Below are positions 23,745 through 33,483 of a stretch of 48,283 bases of DNA, one piece after another. Source of the stretch: Parcubacteria group bacterium Greene1014_15. GTDB lineage: Bacteria > Patescibacteriota > Minisyncoccia > Phycocordibacterales > VMGT01. The DNA lies in NCBI GenBank assembly GCA_007376725.1, contig VMGT01000020.1, positions 1-48,283 of the forward strand, in the 5' to 3' direction. The stretch's first letter is position 1. Every line of letters begins with the position of its first letter. Under the pieces are notes generated by a model. It made no database searches and had not been told where the DNA came from. It saw nothing but the letters and a program-made list of their open reading frames with translations. A program made the translations under genes and the position numbers.

Positions 23745-24041
23745 TTACGCATTCGGAAAATGGTGCCGAACAAAATCCTGATGAATATACGACGGCAGTG
23801 CTTTACCAAGCACCGTAGTAAAGAGCGCTGCGCATTCAAGCAACGTGTTCATGAGACAGAGATCGAAAAGTTCAATCGCCTTGCGCGCACAGCAATTTGC
23901 CGTTTGCATATCATTCCAATCTTCTTTATATATCCGTGCAATCACGAACATTAGTTCACCGCAGATGCGCGGGAAACCAAAACACATTTCTCGCACCCAC
24001 TCTTGCGCTGATTCCAGATCAGTAAACTCAGGAAGTTGCAT
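23745..24041 (-). CDS. hypothetical protein next to ndk
   Basis: 98 residues, helical, rich in Cys (about six, including NCCARKA). SD AGAAGGAG lies 6 bases before ATG 24041, within or just after the end of the upstream ndk gene (12-base gap). No membrane segment, no recognised motif. The helical pairs (AQEWVREMCFGFPRICGEL, CARKAIELFDLCLMNTLLEC) would suit a small helical bundle. Co-transcribed with the NDK-like gene. Confidence 0.7.
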   Translation of the reverse strand: MQLPEFTDLESAQEWVREMCFGFPRICGELMFVIARIYKEDWNDMQTANCCARKAIELFDLCLMNTLLECAALFTTVLGKALPSYIHQDFVRHHFPNA

Positions 24042-24053
24042 TTGAACTCCTTC

Positions 24054-24665
24054 TCACCTTAATCTCGAAGGCATAGCATCGTGCATGTGAGGCAGACTTG
24101 AGCGACTATAAGAAAACAACATTATTTCATCTCGATCAAACCATGACGCAATTTCCCGGCACGCCTCTATGGTATTCTCGGATGCATGCACCATGTTGAC
24201 GCACGCTTTGCCCGGTATATTTTCAATCGCTTTACCAAGAGAAAAATCTCCACGTATTGTACCGGGGACAGCCTCGTACGGCAACGTAGAACCAACCATC
24301 TCGCGCACACGCGCCATAGCATCGGTTCCGCACAATACCATTTTGATCATCGGCCCACTTTGAAAATATTCTGTGATTGAACACTGCAGATCAAGCCCAA
24401 TACTTCTCGCATCAGTTTTTCTGTGCAGCGTTTGCGGGTCAATATCCATAGATGCATACGACCTAAGCATTTTTTCGCCGAGAGCAGTAATACTTTCGGT
24501 CGTATTTGCAAAGTGCCGAGAAATCTGAACCGGCGTCGCCATGATCATCCGCATTCCGACAATGTGAATCAATGCACGTTCGAATCGGCCAATAATGTCT
24601 CCAACGATGCCGCGTTTAACTGCGTCAGGCTTCAAAAGCACCAGGGTCATTTCATTCCTGTCCAC
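24054..24665 (-). CDS. ndk: nucleoside diphosphate kinase-like protein, copy 1
   Basis: 203 residues from GTG 24665, with SD AAGGAG about 6 bases upstream. NDK motifs: TLVLLKPDAVKRG, MIKMVLCGTDAMARVREMVG, PGTIRGDFS and the phosphohistidine site NMVHASENTIE. The usual HGSD is HASE here. A segment of about 45 residues (around 65-110) is inserted compared with the 135-150-residue enzymes. NDK transfers the gamma phosphate between NTPs and NDPs through the His. A paralog lies 0.8 kb away (25427-26044). Confidence 0.88.
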   Translation of the reverse strand: MDRNEMTLVLLKPDAVKRGIVGDIIGRFERALIHIVGMRMIMATPVQISRHFANTTESITALGEKMLRSYASMDIDPQTLHRKTDARSIGLDLQCSITEYFQSGPMIKMVLCGTDAMARVREMVGSTLPYEAVPGTIRGDFSLGKAIENIPGKACVNMVHASENTIEACREIASWFDRDEIMLFSYSRSSLPHMHDAMPSRLR

Positions 24666-24770
24666 GCACTACTCCTTATCAGTGTTGCATTGTTCTACAA
24701 GAATAAACCGAAAGACCGCAGGGAGTATACCATACGCGCACAGAGGGGCAACGCGTACGCCTAGGAGCTA

Positions 24771-24939
24771 AGGAACCATACCAAAATAATTTCCCAATCT
24801 CGCTTTCATCTTTCCGCAATCTTTGATTTTTTCTCAATCACAAATCTTTCATCGTAGCTCGCTACGCCTCAAGATTTGTTCAATCGAAAAAATCAAATCT
24901 CACGAAAATTCTCAGGAAAGTTATTTTGGTATGGTTCCT
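24771..24939. mobile_element. 169-bp inverted-repeat element, AGGAACC ends
   Basis: AGGAACCATACCAAAATAA (24771-24789) and its exact complement (24921-24939). Just inside is TTTCCCAATCTCGCTTTCATC on the left (AATCTCGCTTTC motif). The core matches element B (9303-9446) almost base for base in reverse orientation, apart from about 20 extra bases, while the arms differ. The right edge overlaps the stop codon of the gene at 24938. Confidence 0.8.
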
Positions 24940-25345
24940 AATCATCTCGTGCATAGCGTTGTATCATGGGATTTCCTTCATCTTCAATTGGCTTGATCGT
25001 TCCTGCTTCCTTACTCGCCTGAAGAGCGGCATTAAGTTGAGCAACATCAATTTGTTCAACACCGGTCCATCCCTCCTTCTCCGCGAGTTCCTTGAGTGTC
25101 TTGAGCTTATCAACCATGTAGTAACTTCCGTCACTTTTTTTAATAACATCTTGCAATCCCTGCGGCGCAAGTTCCCAAAAATACATCTTGTCTCTATTTG
25201 CCGCCGCACGTGCCTGCTCAAGATCGCCCATAATTCCTGCAGGAAATTGAGAACGGTACAAGTCTTCCGGAATTGGAACATTGCTTTCAATGTGCACCGT
25301 TTCCGTTTTTGGAGTTTTTTTAGTAAATCGTTCTAGAAAGCTCAT
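24938..25345 (-). CDS. hypothetical soluble protein between the ndk paralogs
   Basis: 135 residues, hydrophilic, no membrane segment. N-terminus MSFLERFTKKTPKTETV is followed by a proline-containing stretch (VPIPEDLYRSQFPAGIMGDL) and two helical blocks with repeated Leu/Lys/Glu. No motif recognised. The TAG stop codon is the edge of the 24771-24939 element, so the original C-terminus may have been altered. No clear SD. Confidence 0.7.
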   Translation of the reverse strand: MSFLERFTKKTPKTETVHIESNVPIPEDLYRSQFPAGIMGDLEQARAAANRDKMYFWELAPQGLQDVIKKSDGSYYMVDKLKTLKELAEKEGWTGVEQIDVAQLNAALQASKEAGTIKPIEDEGNPMIQRYARDD

Positions 25346-25382
25346 CGAGATAATATATTTTTATGTCTTCACCGTGTCAATA

Positions 25383-25415
25383 CACACGGAATTCCTAAAG
25401 AAATTCCGCGTGCGT
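25383..25415 (-). terminator. hairpin downstream of ndk copy 2
   Basis: CACGGAATT pairs with AATTCCG(C)GTG. No U-run, so terminator function is uncertain. Confidence 0.4.
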
Positions 25416-25426
25416 GTTGCTCAACT

Positions 25427-26044
25427 TCATTCCAGTATCTTATCCAAATTCACGTCGTAGAGAATGCTTTCCTGCACAAGGCGATAGTCGACGAGTTGCT
25501 CTTTTTTAAACCAGTGAGCTATTTCGCGCTCTGCTTCCTGTACAGAACCAGATGCATGGACGAGATTGCGTACCGAACGCCCATCACTATCTGCCATTTG
25601 ATAGGAATCGAGCACGTAATCTCCTCGAATGGTGCCGACATCCGACGTAAGCGGCTCAGTTCCACCTGTAATCTTGCGGACAATTTTCACCGCGTGCGCG
25701 CCTTGCCATACCATGCATACTGCGGGACCACTCGACATATATTTTTTAAGTCCGGCAAGTATCGTCTCGCCCAGTTTCAACGGATCTTCAGACGGTGGTG
25801 TCAAATTCTTGCTCCGATACCCTTCAATCGTTTTTTTACCGACTGCTTCAAGCCAACCCGCATCGAGCATGTAATGTGCTTCAGCATGTGAGAGCGATGG
25901 CACAATCATTTTTATCGCAACGAGTTTAAGACCAACACGCTCATAGCGCAGGATGATTTCACCGATAAGTGACCTCTGCACCCCATCGGGTTTTATAATA
26001 GCGAGCGTGCGTTCCTCTTTGTGATGTTTCTTTTCTTTCTCCAT
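25427..26044 (-). CDS. ndk: nucleoside diphosphate kinase, copy 2
   Basis: 205 residues. TLAIIKPDGVQRSLIGEII, VCMVWQGAHAVKIVRKITGG, VGTIRGDYV and the active-site NLVHASGSVQEAE. Like copy 1 it has an inserted helical segment (about residues 55-105, including EGYRSKNLTPPSEDP) and an extended C-terminus (DYRLVQESILYDVN). It has an extra basic N-terminus (EKEKKHHKEER). The active-site His is present in both copies, so both may be active; one may be specialised. Confidence 0.9.
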   Translation of the reverse strand: MEKEKKHHKEERTLAIIKPDGVQRSLIGEIILRYERVGLKLVAIKMIVPSLSHAEAHYMLDAGWLEAVGKKTIEGYRSKNLTPPSEDPLKLGETILAGLKKYMSSGPAVCMVWQGAHAVKIVRKITGGTEPLTSDVGTIRGDYVLDSYQMADSDGRSVRNLVHASGSVQEAEREIAHWFKKEQLVDYRLVQESILYDVNLDKILE

Positions 26045-26087
26045 GGACTCTAATAGTTACAATATATCACACCTTCTCTTTTTCTGT

Positions 26088-28844
26088 CTACACCGAAACC
26101 TTTCGATATTTTTCCATTATTTGCGCCTCAATTTCCGCACGATCGCTGCCATAGAGATGGTACGAAACTTCCTTCAAACTCTCGACTTGACGAGCATAGC
26201 CCACCGGAGGCGCTATCGTTTCAATATTAAACGGTTTTGCTGGCTTACCATTAATAAGCATGCGCAGATATGCATTGCGATTGTCGAGATTCATGAGATC
26301 GTTCGCCTTAAAAACAGGTTCGAACTGCTTTTCCAAAAACTCAGCGTCTTCCGCGCCAACACGAAATGCCGCGATCGATCCCACGTTACCAAACACAGCA
26401 TTTTTGATCTTTTCGTCAAGTTGCGCAATAAACTGGTGCGCCACATTCAAACTCAACCGATATTTTCGCGCTTCCGAGAGAATGGTCGCAATTGAATCGG
26501 TCGTAATATTCTGAAACTCGTCGAGATAGAGATAAAAATCTGATAGTTCCGAACCAATGGCATCAACACGAGAGAGCGCCGCCATCAGAATTTTTCCAAC
26601 GAGAATAAGACCGATCAGGCGTGAGTTAATATCGCCAAGCCTGCCTTTCGAGAGATTGACGAGAAAAATTTTCTTTTCATCCATAATACGCCTGAAGTTA
26701 AACGACGAACGTTCCTGGGCAATAATTGGGCGCATAATGTCATTTGAAAGAAACACGTCAAATTTACTCGTGATGTAGGGCACCATGTTTTCAAGAGATG
26801 ATTCGCCTCCCGCCTTAGTTGCAATTTCGCGCCAAAACTGCACGATGATTGGATTCGTGCACATCGCGAGTTTTTTGTCCCGAAACGCTTTGTCTGCAAG
26901 AACGCGTGACACTTCAAGAAGCGTACTGCCCGCGTTCGGATCATCAATCACGAGCATCGATGCATTGCGAAAATACTGTTCGAAGATCGGACCACCAGTC
27001 GTTTTCAGATCAAACAGCTTATCAAAAATTGAAAACAACTCGTTCACGACGAATGTCTTCTGCTCCGGAAACCGCGCATCATACTCGAGCATATTGAGTG
27101 CCATCGGCCGTGGCGTATATGCAGGATCAAAGTAGATAACGTCGCCATACCGCTCTGGCGGAATATATGAAAGAATATCAACAATGTCAGAACCATGCGG
27201 ATCAATCATGCAGACACCCGCGCCTGCCGCGATATCCTGTGCAATCATATTTTTGAGAAGCGTTGTCTTTCCTGTTCCTGTCTGACCGATAACGTACATA
27301 TGTCGCACGCGATCTTCTTTTGTCATATACGCTTTCGTCGTCACATTGCGATACGTATTCACGCCAAGCAATGTGCCTTCGGTCGGCATCTCGTGCGGCG
27401 CGGAACTCGTACCCGCTTTCGCCTGTTTGAGATGCGGCGATGACTTAATACCCTTGGGCGGAAAATGCACCATGGTGGTCAATTCACGAATAGAGAAAGG
27501 TAAACTTCGGGAAGTATTGAATTCTCGAAAAGAAAACTGATGGAGCATTTGCGCGAGCGCGCCTTTGCGCAGACGCTCAAATCGCAGCGTGTTTCCTCCG
27601 GTATGACTAAACTGATTAAACGCCGACTCCATTTCAGAGAGTATTTCTCCGGCGCGTTGTTCATTTCCCGCAGATGTGACAAGCCGGATATTACTCATGA
27701 CAATCGGACTTGCGATTTTTTCGCGGAGAATTTCAAGCGCAGTCTGGTCAATGGTCGGCTGACGAGACATGCCGTCTTTGTCCTTGCTTTTTTCATCTCC
27801 AAAAACCATTTCACGGAGCACATGAGAAATTTTACCCCCCATCGTCACGGTACTCTCCACCGCTTTTTTGACAGGAACGCCACGTTCGATCTTTTTAATC
27901 ACCTCTTTATATTTGTCGGCATAATCCAGAGCTCCGCGCGGATGAAAAACAAGCTGCAAAGCCGCCCCTTCGCCATCACGTTCGATCTTTGAAAATGAAT
28001 TGATGATCACGTTGAGCGGATCGTAATCAAAATGTTCATAGAGTTTGATTGGGTATGCCGTGCTTTTAGCGAGTGTCATGGAAGACGCGGCAGCTGCTCC
28101 TTCTTCATTAAAAATATTGTAGTCGTCTTTGTGCACCTCAATCTTGGCATCATGAAATATGGAGAGTATGTGCTTTTCAAAAAGATCGCGCTTGTGGTTT
28201 GGAACGGCGACGTAAAAACTCACTTCTTCGCTGAAGTTTGGCAACGCGATCTCGATCGTAAAATAGTCATTCCCTCGCGTTCCGTCATTACCAACAGAGA
28301 GCATGCCGGAATAAAACTGCTCCATTGAGGAAATAAGCTCTTTGAGAGTCCTCTCTTTTTCGTCCGTCGCATGTTCCGGCAACTGCACTTCGTAGAGCGT
28401 CATGTGTGTCGCTTTCCATTCCGGTCCGCCCTCCTTCATACCCGCAACAGCAATTCCTTGGTTCACATACTGGACAAGGTAGCGATGAAAATCATCTTCC
28501 AAATGGGGGTTATGCATCTTATCGAGCACGGAGAGCGTATTCCGCAATCCTTCCTCGACAAGCACCGCGAGCAACTCTTCCATCTGCTTGTCATGTTCTT
28601 CGGGCGCAAGATCAAGCGCAATTTTTTCCACATGACGCTCGGGCATGTGGTGCACCGGAGCAAGTATGCTCTCCGGCGGAAACGCTTTATACTCCTCAAT
28701 TTGATTCTTGATAATTTCTCCGCGATGCGGCTCGCGGCCGCGATCAAGAAGTTCTTTTTCCTTTTGCGCCACCTGTTCGCGCAAAAAAGAAATCTCCTCT
28801 TGGGGCGAGCTAAATTTTACCTGCTCTTCTTTTATTGGTTCCAT
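26088..28844 (-). CDS. TraD/VirD4-like DNA-pumping ATPase
   Basis: 918 residues. The N-terminal ~480 residues lack known motifs, start with a coiled coil (EEISFLREQVAQKEKELLDR) and have no clear membrane helices. The ATPase domain has HMYVIGQTGTGKTTLLKNMI (Walker A, ~516-535), MIDPHGSDIVD, FYLYLDEFQNITTDSI (Walker B, ~770-785) and NVAHQFIAQL (~800). This arrangement matches coupling-protein/TraG-type motors that feed DNA or protein into type IV secretion machines. It follows the giant gene with a 16-base gap. No other T4SS gene is here; CPR bacteria often carry such motors without a full system. Confidence 0.85.
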   Translation of the reverse strand: MEPIKEEQVKFSSPQEEISFLREQVAQKEKELLDRGREPHRGEIIKNQIEEYKAFPPESILAPVHHMPERHVEKIALDLAPEEHDKQMEELLAVLVEEGLRNTLSVLDKMHNPHLEDDFHRYLVQYVNQGIAVAGMKEGGPEWKATHMTLYEVQLPEHATDEKERTLKELISSMEQFYSGMLSVGNDGTRGNDYFTIEIALPNFSEEVSFYVAVPNHKRDLFEKHILSIFHDAKIEVHKDDYNIFNEEGAAAASSMTLAKSTAYPIKLYEHFDYDPLNVIINSFSKIERDGEGAALQLVFHPRGALDYADKYKEVIKKIERGVPVKKAVESTVTMGGKISHVLREMVFGDEKSKDKDGMSRQPTIDQTALEILREKIASPIVMSNIRLVTSAGNEQRAGEILSEMESAFNQFSHTGGNTLRFERLRKGALAQMLHQFSFREFNTSRSLPFSIRELTTMVHFPPKGIKSSPHLKQAKAGTSSAPHEMPTEGTLLGVNTYRNVTTKAYMTKEDRVRHMYVIGQTGTGKTTLLKNMIAQDIAAGAGVCMIDPHGSDIVDILSYIPPERYGDVIYFDPAYTPRPMALNMLEYDARFPEQKTFVVNELFSIFDKLFDLKTTGGPIFEQYFRNASMLVIDDPNAGSTLLEVSRVLADKAFRDKKLAMCTNPIIVQFWREIATKAGGESSLENMVPYITSKFDVFLSNDIMRPIIAQERSSFNFRRIMDEKKIFLVNLSKGRLGDINSRLIGLILVGKILMAALSRVDAIGSELSDFYLYLDEFQNITTDSIATILSEARKYRLSLNVAHQFIAQLDEKIKNAVFGNVGSIAAFRVGAEDAEFLEKQFEPVFKANDLMNLDNRNAYLRMLINGKPAKPFNIETIAPPVGYARQVESLKEVSYHLYGSDRAEIEAQIMEKYRKVSV

Positions 28845-28860
28845 ATTTTACTATCAAATT

Positions 28861-31800
28861 TTAGTGTCGCCGCGTCAGTCCTCGAAGCATATTCCCGAGC
28901 TGCACTGCAACTTCCCTGCGTGTTGTGCCATCGCCGGTTGTATACCTGTCAAACATCCCCCGCATTTCAGCAACAGCCGACTTGCTTGCAAAGGCTAGCG
29001 ATTTGCGCTCGTTCGCGCCGATTCTCGGTTTTCCCTCGACTTGAGGAACCATCCGCTGTGCGTAATAGTCAGCAAATGTTTCAGCATCGAGCTGCTTGCT
29101 CATGACAAGCTGAAGAAGTCTGCGCGCTCGTTCGGTGCTATCTCCTGGTCCAGTATCTAGTATACGGTTGAGCGGTATTGCTTTCATCGACCAATATATT
29201 GATTCTTGACTGGTTCCTTCACGGAACATCGTTTTGTTGTCCAATCGTTCTATGGCAGATCGCTGTTCCGGAATCTTCACTTCTCCCGCAGGCTGTTGGT
29301 CGGGAATTCTCGCTGCAGGAGGCGCGGCTTGTTGTTCAAGTACCGGCTGCCCCTGCCCTCCGAGAAGTTGATCGGCCGTTTGTGGCCCAATAGGGGGCAC
29401 AGCCATCATATTTTGCATCCGTACCCGAAGCAACAGGAGCGCACTATTTTGCTCGGCGAGTGTGCCACCCGCAGCTTTTTCAAGCGCCGTCTGCATACTC
29501 GCAACTGTTCGCGCGTCAGCGCCCGTGAGCTGCCCGTAATACTCGGAAAATGCCTGGCGGTCCACATCACCAGTTTTCACCTTGTTTATCAAATCATCTG
29601 TTCGAGAGATGGCATCGCCAGCGCCTGTACGCACAATCGTATCAAAAAATTGATGCTCTGCGACACGTGTCCGTTCTCGAATCTCTTGCAGGGCTCTTAG
29701 AACGGCAGGATCAGTACTTGGCTTTTCCGTTTTCGTTTTTTCCTTCAGTCTCTCTTCCGCTTCTTCGACTACCGCAGCATGTTTTCCCTGATGCGCCGCC
29801 GCATCTTTCGTGAAATAGTCTTTGCCGACGACCTCTACTTTCTTGTTCGCAATATCAATTTTAATTGCGTTGTTTCCGTCTCTTTGTACATACTCCGCAT
29901 ATCCTGCCGCGTCTGGAGAATAGCCTTTTTCTTGGAGAGTTTGTGCCAAGGCAGTATCATTCTTCAGAACGGTGCTTGCATACTCTCCCCAGAGTGTACT
30001 CGCACGATTCGTAGCAAAGTTTGCAAGCTCCTCTTCCTCACCATTCCAACCAAGACTTTTCGCTACGCCTTTGTTGTCCGCAATATAGTCCGAGATCACT
30101 CGCTCGGTCGGCAGGTTATTCATGTGCCGCACTACTTCGTTTGGCACAACCTCGACGCTCGGAACCGTTCCGCTTGTTTCGGGAATAATCGGCGTTTGTT
30201 TTGTCGTCACTGGAGGCGCTTTTACTTTCGGGGTCGTTTCCGTTACTTTAGGCTCGCCTTGCTGCCCTTCTTGTGGCACATTCCCATTTTCTACAGGCAT
30301 TTTTGGAGTTATTTCAACTGGAGCTGCAGATTTTTGTCGCACGGTTTCTTCAGACACAAACTGCGTCATTGCTGCTTTCTGTTCAGCGCTAAGCGATGGA
30401 TCTTCAAGTCTCTTGTGAAGAACTTCGAGCGCTGCTTTTTTGTCTTTTTGACCAGAAAAAAACTCTTGATACTGTTGGTACGCAAGCGCCGTCTTTCCAA
30501 CTTGACTCTCGTTTGTTTGAGGTGTAGCTGCGTCAACCTCAGCCGCACGTGGCATAGCGGGTGAAGCTTCACCCGTAAAAAGATGGGAAAGTCCCTTATA
30601 TGCCTGCCACGCACTTTCAGCTGTAAACACCCATCCAAATACTTGACGCAATTTCTCTACTTGCACTGCTGCAAGTCCAAACGAATGCACTGTGCCATTT
30701 TCCTCTACAAGTCTTGCATACCTTTCGAGGGCTCCCTTTCGCCTACGAAAAACTTCTGCTTTCTTTTCTTCCGTAGCTGCATTTAACACTTCAAAATGAA
30801 TATCCATAATTTTCTGCACTATTGCTTCCCGCTCAACCCCAAGCTGCCGTAACTTTCCCATCCAAGTTTGAGGCAACATTTTGCGCCCTGCGTCAGGTAT
30901 TTTTTCAATACGCTTTATCAATTCAGCCGGCAGTGTTTTCAGATACTCATTACCTATTTGCACCCCAGTTGGTTTCTCACCGCCACTTTTATTCTTCGCT
31001 TTATCGTACAGTGCCCATGCTTCATTGAGCGTCTTTCCACCGCTTGTTCTCGCGATATACTCCTCTTCAGATTCATCTTCTTTTTTGCGATAATCCTCAT
31101 CTCCACGAGTCTTATTCGCTACCTTAATTTCCTCGTAATCTTTAAATGTACCGACAACTTCACCCGCGACAAGCGCGGCATACATGGCAGCGCTGATCGG
31201 CAAACCAAAAAATGCCGCAACAGGACGGCCAATACGCGCGGCAGCACTCGCAATAACACCTCCGCTCTGTAGCTTTCTCCCGACATTCCAATCCATTTTC
31301 AAACCTGCATCTTTTTTCAACTTGTCCAATTTAGCAGCGCTTAACATCGCCTGCGCCTTATCCGCACTTTTCGCCCACCGGTGAGCGAACGCATCGTATA
31401 GTGGACTGCTCTGCCGTAACTTTCCGGCCGTTTGAGTAATGCTACTTTTTTCGGTACCTTGCAGACCTCTTGATTCCAAAAGCGTGCCCGACATTAATTC
31501 TCCCGTCCATTTCTTGAGATACAACCCCCAGTTCAAAAAATTCATGCTCAATTTTTCGCGCTCCTTCTCGGAAAGTTCATCATATATTTTTTCAATGTCT
31601 TTTTTTGCCTCCTCGACTATTTCTTTCGGCGTCCGGGGAGCTTCTGGTGCAGGAGCAGGCGCTCCATCCGGTGTGACGTGAACAGTTGTATCTGGGGGTG
31701 TTTGTTCGGCAGGGGCTGCTGCGGTGACGGCCGGAGTCGTTGTTGTTTCAGCTACCGGAGCAACTGGCGTAGATGCGGCCTCCTCCCCCCGGGCATGAAT

Positions 31801-33390
31801 CGCTTTCCCGAGAGCAAATGCTTCTTCAACCAATTTTGCTTTTGTCGCACCGCTATCGCTGTCGCGCTCTCTCATCAGCGCACAAGTGTGCTTCAAATCT
31901 TCTGACATCCCATCTCCGCCCAATTTCCCTTCATTATATGCCATCTGAACAAACACGAGCGTCCTACGGTCATTGCGCGGGTCAAGGGGATCTTTTTCCG
32001 GCATTAAAAGCGCGCGAATTGCATTGAATTTCTTGAGTTCGCTGTCTTTGGCAACCGAAGCTGATTCGAGGGAAGCCTCGGCGACAGCTGGCACAGCCGC
32101 ATCGCCAATTAAAGCCCGCTCAACGTGTTCTGCTTCTTCCGGCGTCATCTCCAACACAGGAATACTGTAGTCTTCACTCGTTTCTTCACCCGCCGGAGCA
32201 CCACCGTCAAAAACAGTTCTCCACGCTTCGTCGAGTTCTTCCTGTTCTCTTTTTTCTGCCTCGGCATCTGTAAGTTCCTCCGGTCCTGTCATCGCTTTAA
32301 TCTCCGGAGATGGCGCTCTCGCATACCGATCTTCGTACAATTTCCGAAACAAAGCGATCTCATCTGCATCAAGAGGAACATTTTTCCTCTTGTCCACGAT
32401 CATCTTGAGCAAATAAGCGTCGTCAAAATGTCCAAGAACGTCTGCGGCTGCCGCTTCTGCTTCAAAGAGTGCAGTAAGTTCAGGCTTCTTTTTTTCCTCA
32501 AACTCACGAGCAGCAAGTTGTTTCTCCATTTCCCTCTGTTTTTCTTCTTTAAACTCCTCATCAAAAATCCACGCACCTGTGGCATTTTTTTCACCTTGCT
32601 TTCCATCTGTGTCACTCACACTTCCCGCCGCACGGCCGACAACTCCTTTTCTTTCGGGTGTCCACGAACTCGGGAAAATCTTGTCCCAAGCAGCATCTGT
32701 TTCTTCCTTCGTTCCCTGCTCGGATGCTGTTGAAACAGCAGTCTCAATGATTTTGACGACTTCGACTGGCGGAGCCTTCACTGGTTGCTTTTCTTCAGAA
32801 AAAACAAAAGCGTCTCTCGTCATCTCGCCATACACCTTATCGAAAAACTTCCGCTCCGGACTATCCATTGAAAACGCTCTTGCACCCGCGCCGGAAATCG
32901 ACGTTGATAAACTTGCGCGAACTTCATCGTGCGAGGGAATTCGTCCGCCAAACTCTTTCATCAGATTCTTCGTGTGCGCGATTATATCTTTACGAAGTTC
33001 TTTTTCTGCAGCAGATTCAGGCAATGGTTTAACTGGATTCTCTTTCGGCCGGTTAAGTTCACTTTGGGCGTCTTGCGCTTTAAGTGTTTCTATACCCTTC
33101 TCGAGTCCCTCCACTAGATAGGGGCCAAGATCATTCGCTGCCACAGGTTCTCCAAGTATAGGTTCGGCAGGAAGAGAATCTACGGGAAGACCAACCTCTG
33201 CAGGCAATCCCGCAAAAACATCCGGTCCGCTCGCTCTTGAATTTATACCTTCCGAGAGCGTTTGTGCTTTGTTATCGTTTATGGCCTTTCCTTGTCGTGC
33301 GCGCTCCTCAAGCGCCTTTTTCTTCATTTCAGCAAGAGCGGCTTCCTTTACAGGATCAATAAGAGGATTAAATTTATCGAAGTCATTCAT
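28861..33390 (-). CDS. giant multi-region protein, partner of the TraD-like ATPase
   Basis: About 1,509 residues from ATG 33390. No family recognised. Residues 1-550: charged, Glu/Lys/Ala-rich, with predicted long helices. About 560-600: a Pro/Ala/Thr-rich linker (PAEQTPPDTTVHVTPDG). About 715-745: the only strongly hydrophobic stretch (ARIGRPVAAFFGLPISAAMY...), a possible membrane insertion. About 930-1150: helical, then a Pro/Thr linker (TTPKVKAPPVTTKQTP). The C-terminal part holds two related segments (about 1247-1330 and 1397-1509) sharing FSEYYGQ/FADYYAQ, MQTALEKA/..SAVAEMRGMF and a final helix. The proximity to the motor suggests a structural or secreted component; this is inference. 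Confidence 0.85.
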   Translation of the reverse strand: MNDFDKFNPLIDPVKEAALAEMKKKALEERARQGKAINDNKAQTLSEGINSRASGPDVFAGLPAEVGLPVDSLPAEPILGEPVAANDLGPYLVEGLEKGIETLKAQDAQSELNRPKENPVKPLPESAAEKELRKDIIAHTKNLMKEFGGRIPSHDEVRASLSTSISGAGARAFSMDSPERKFFDKVYGEMTRDAFVFSEEKQPVKAPPVEVVKIIETAVSTASEQGTKEETDAAWDKIFPSSWTPERKGVVGRAAGSVSDTDGKQGEKNATGAWIFDEEFKEEKQREMEKQLAAREFEEKKKPELTALFEAEAAAADVLGHFDDAYLLKMIVDKRKNVPLDADEIALFRKLYEDRYARAPSPEIKAMTGPEELTDAEAEKREQEELDEAWRTVFDGGAPAGEETSEDYSIPVLEMTPEEAEHVERALIGDAAVPAVAEASLESASVAKDSELKKFNAIRALLMPEKDPLDPRNDRRTLVFVQMAYNEGKLGGDGMSEDLKHTCALMRERDSDSGATKAKLVEEAFALGKAIHARGEEAASTPVAPVAETTTTPAVTAAAPAEQTPPDTTVHVTPDGAPAPAPEAPRTPKEIVEEAKKDIEKIYDELSEKEREKLSMNFLNWGLYLKKWTGELMSGTLLESRGLQGTEKSSITQTAGKLRQSSPLYDAFAHRWAKSADKAQAMLSAAKLDKLKKDAGLKMDWNVGRKLQSGGVIASAAARIGRPVAAFFGLPISAAMYAALVAGEVVGTFKDYEEIKVANKTRGDEDYRKKEDESEEEYIARTSGGKTLNEAWALYDKAKNKSGGEKPTGVQIGNEYLKTLPAELIKRIEKIPDAGRKMLPQTWMGKLRQLGVEREAIVQKIMDIHFEVLNAATEEKKAEVFRRRKGALERYARLVEENGTVHSFGLAAVQVEKLRQVFGWVFTAESAWQAYKGLSHLFTGEASPAMPRAAEVDAATPQTNESQVGKTALAYQQYQEFFSGQKDKKAALEVLHKRLEDPSLSAEQKAAMTQFVSEETVRQKSAAPVEITPKMPVENGNVPQEGQQGEPKVTETTPKVKAPPVTTKQTPIIPETSGTVPSVEVVPNEVVRHMNNLPTERVISDYIADNKGVAKSLGWNGEEEELANFATNRASTLWGEYASTVLKNDTALAQTLQEKGYSPDAAGYAEYVQRDGNNAIKIDIANKKVEVVGKDYFTKDAAAHQGKHAAVVEEAEERLKEKTKTEKPSTDPAVLRALQEIRERTRVAEHQFFDTIVRTGAGDAISRTDDLINKVKTGDVDRQAFSEYYGQLTGADARTVASMQTALEKAAGGTLAEQNSALLLLRVRMQNMMAVPPIGPQTADQLLGGQGQPVLEQQAAPPAARIPDQQPAGEVKIPEQRSAIERLDNKTMFREGTSQESIYWSMKAIPLNRILDTGPGDSTERARRLLQLVMSKQLDAETFADYYAQRMVPQVEGKPRIGANERKSLAFASKSAVAEMRGMFDRYTTGDGTTRREVAVQLGNMLRGLTRRH

Positions 33391-33457
33391 AATAAGCAGA
33401 GTCGTACACTTTAATAGTATCATCCTGTCGGGCCAACACGAAGATAAAAATGTGGAG

Positions 33458-33483
33458 AAACAACCGCCTTCCGGCAGTTGTTT
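33458..33483 (-). terminator. terminator hairpin of map
   Basis: AAACAACCGCC and GGCAGTTGTTT pair with one mismatch around TTCC. On the minus strand TCTCCACATTTTT follows. It overlaps the map stop codon. Confidence 0.6.
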
